Below are positions 63,383 to 64,000 of a DNA stretch of 64,000 bases, piece after piece. Made by a program: the position numbers and the translations under genes. The stretch is from Heracleum sosnowskyi (taxonomy: Eukaryota > Streptophyta > Magnoliopsida > Apiales > Apiaceae), in contig CM061245.1 of the NCBI GenBank assembly GCA_030848705.1, positions 40,862,711 through 40,926,710 of the forward strand, read 5' to 3'. Position 1 is the stretch's first letter, and the number at the start of each line of letters is the position of its first letter. The notes under the pieces are model-generated. The model was not told where the DNA came from. It was given only the letters and a program-made list of their open reading frames with translations, and made no database searches.

Positions 63383-64000
63383 TGTTAGAAAATGGAAAGT
63401 TTGAGGCATATTTTAAATATGTTCTTGATGGAATTTCCGGAAACTAACAATTGGAGGTTGTTCCTTGATATAAGGACTTAAACTTTCATGTTTGGATCTA
63501 AGACGTTTTCTTAGTGTAATCTGTAAATAAATTGAGTTGAAATGGGTTGCTTGAAATGGGTTATGTGGGTGGTTTAAATTGAAATAACTTGTATCCCACA
63601 TAGAAATAGTAATGAGAGGTTGGTGGGTTTATATAGAACCATGTTCAAGAGTAGTGTACAACTACTAAGGCATGTGGGTGTGCATGGTGTTATTGTGTGC
63701 CTCACGTGCGTACACACACACGCGCGCGTCGCCGCCGCCCGCCTCGCCACGCCACATCACGACACGACTCAACTCGGGTCGAAGGGCGATTTGGGCGAAT
63801 GTCTCGGCGTCTCGCTTACGCGAGGCGACCTTGGCGAGGAATTTTATTACCTGTTTATTTAATATTATTTATTGATTTAATTTAACAGTATCAGTATTTA
63901 TTTGTAACAGCTCAACGAACTAGGTCAGGATTTATATTAAATCCTAATGGATCAAATCCTGATGGCCTGGGTCAGTACTTGGAGTTAAAATCCTGATGAC
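63383..64000 (+). repeat. 3' LTR of the second-lineage copia element (cut by window end)
   Basis: Begins TGTTAGAAAATGGAAAGTTT and follows the 5' LTR with scattered substitutions, without the solo-LTR insertion. It contains the GC-rich block (63718-63840) and the first AATCCTGATG words (63942-64000). Confidence 0.9.

Larger units (their letters stand above)
56143..64000 (+). mobile_element. Ty1/copia element, second lineage (3' end outside the window)
   Basis: Order: 5' LTR from 56143 (TGTTAGAAAATGG), a nested solo LTR, gag (58777), protease, integrase, RT, RNase H (to 62870), polypurine tract and the 3' LTR from 63383. The gene order is copia. Gag has one zinc knuckle and there is no extra ORF, so this is a different lineage from the Sireviruses. 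I could not find a standard primer site or the exact 5' LTR end; it lies between about 58150 and 58770. At least four stops and two frameshifts inactivate it. Confidence 0.85.

Overview
This window looks like intergenic, repeat-dominated DNA from a large, AT-rich flowering-plant genome, probably a eudicot. The evidence is plant-type LTR retrotransposons with tRNA-Met primer sites, Helitrons with CTAG ends, a CACTA transposon carrying pieces of plant genes, and the 3' end of a plant SKP1-like gene. I found no complete cellular gene.

Layout. 1-3430: the C-terminal end of a SKP1-like gene (3-176), a broken tandem copy of that end (2190-2321), and unidentified decayed sequence. 3431-9085: an array of short, degenerate Helitrons, mostly on the minus strand, with one MITE-like insertion. 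9505-13945: a well-delimited plus-strand Helitron (TC start, hairpin, CTAG end, inserted between A and T) carrying minisatellites and a dead RPA1-like gene. 14240-20252: minus-strand Helitron remnants interrupted by a CACTA transposon (16159-20187). The CACTA element carries fragments of three host genes: an enone/quinone oxidoreductase, an MCM9-like helicase and a JmjC histone demethylase. 20253-23256: AT-rich DNA, a Helitron 3' end of another family, and what looks like the tail of an old LTR element.

23257 to the end is a nest of LTR retrotransposons. The outermost is a Ty3/gypsy chromovirus (5' LTR 23257-26474; integrase and chromodomain 53934-55304; 3' LTR from 55338). Inside it lies an old Sirevirus-type Ty1/copia element (copy 1: 27932-30618, 40156-41378, 49991-53933). 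Copy 1 was itself entered by a second member of its family (copy 2, 30619-40155, two apparently identical 602-bp LTRs, AAAAA target duplication) and by an unrelated minus-strand copia element (41379-49990, 1,694-bp LTRs, TAGTC/CAGTC target duplication). The gypsy 3' LTR was entered at 56143 by another copia element whose 5' LTR contains a 1,162-bp solo LTR flanked by AAGAG. That element runs off the window inside its 3' LTR.

Most interesting points. (1) Sirevirus copy 2 has apparently identical LTRs yet lacks RNase H and carries stop codons in gag-pol, so it probably moved recently using enzymes supplied by another copy. Its internal deletion sits on a 16-bp direct repeat. (2) A short DNA word, AATCCTGATG and close variants, fills the coding and non-coding parts of this Sirevirus family in more than one reading frame, appears inverted in its LTR, and is also dense in the LTR of an unrelated copia element. 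(3) A CACTA element has collected three gene fragments in one orientation. All coordinates come from reading the sequence by eye. Family names rest on protein motifs and terminal structures, not on database searches.
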